In this document: positions 54,179 to 54,248 of the stretch, piece by piece
Numbering within the stretch: position 1 is the first letter of the stretch
Layout of the letters: each line of letters opens with the position of its first letter
Assembly: GCF_900111365.1 (NCBI RefSeq)
Contig: NZ_FOGZ01000020.1
Span: 1 to 54,248, forward strand
Source of the DNA: Propionibacterium cyclohexanicum
GTDB taxonomy: Bacteria; Actinomycetota; Actinomycetes; Propionibacteriales; Propionibacteriaceae
Length of the DNA: 54,248 nucleotides
Direction of reading: 5' to 3'
Position numbers and translations under genes: made by a program
Notes under the pieces: generated by a model
What the model was told of the DNA's origin: nothing
What the model saw: the letters and a program-made list of their open reading frames with translations, nothing else
The model's database searches: none

Positions 54179-54248
54179 TGGGGTCTGAAGCCGCCGGTCT
54201 CGAGCAGGCTGCGGGCGATGTAGTTGGTGAGGTTGCGGAAGCCGAGGG
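54160..54248 (-). CDS. ISL3-family transposase, C-terminal end (partial)
   Basis: The minus strand encodes 28 residues ending in FRNLTNYIARSLLETGGF then RPHLHPHL and a stop at 54160-54162. This resembles the C-terminus of actinobacterial ISL3-type DDE transposases, which end just inside the terminal repeat. The rest of the gene lies beyond the window. The insertion has interrupted the ORF at 53983. Confidence 0.65.
   Translation of the reverse strand, partial: LGFRNLTNYIARSLLETGGFRPHLHPHL

Overview
The window is high-GC actinobacterial chromosome. Its gene content best fits the Propionibacteriaceae: a complete proton-pumping NADH dehydrogenase operon embedded among menaquinone genes, including a geranylgeranyl-reductase type enzyme that would give a partly saturated menaquinone; KorAB 2-oxoacid:ferredoxin oxidoreductase; a mannosyltransferase; and the actinobacterial rpmG-hadAB ... 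tRNA-Trp-secE-nusG-rplK-rplA order. The family assignment is inference. No 16S rRNA gene or diagnostic marker is present.

Region 1 (1-4546) is a degraded accessory island, more AT-rich than the rest. It begins at the end of an ISL3-type insertion sequence, then carries a truncated membrane-protein ORF and an array of orphan Rhs C-terminal tips, each followed by a small immunity-like gene. Two of these small genes (1402-1962 and 3264-3809) are clear paralogues. A third, different one (2547-2877) is frameshifted at a run of seven G. The array ends in a frameshifted Rhs core fragment (3830-4390). None of the products has a toxin fold I can name.

Region 2 (4547-28507 and the next gene) is a respiratory supercluster. 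It holds a RecB-like Fe-S nuclease coupled to menG, an ABC exporter pair, menF, a MenJ-like reductase, nuoABCDEFGHIJKLMN (14 genes, mostly overlapping by 1-4 bases) and a polyprenyl diphosphate synthase that probably makes the menaquinone side chain. Together they make the quinone and the enzyme that reduces it.

Region 3 (29508-41830) has an M13 metallopeptidase, korAB, an MptB-like mannosyltransferase, exonuclease III, two small membrane proteins, tRNA-Tyr, the ahpC-ahpF peroxidase system and deoD. Region 4 (42000-53900) has tRNA-Thr, tRNA-Met, rpmG, an Xre/DUF2975 pair, hadAB-like dehydratases, murB, a small envelope-polymer locus (GT-C-like protein, LCP ligase, a catalytically dead phosphatase relative, a polyprenyl-phosphate sugar transferase), tRNA-Trp, and secE-nusG-rplK-rplA with a strong terminator. 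The right edge holds a new ORF cut after about 55 codons by a second ISL3-type element.

Across regions 2-4 many genes start without a Shine-Dalgarno sequence, exactly 6-7 bases after a TANNNT-like -10 hexamer. This indicates frequent leaderless transcription and was used to choose start codons.
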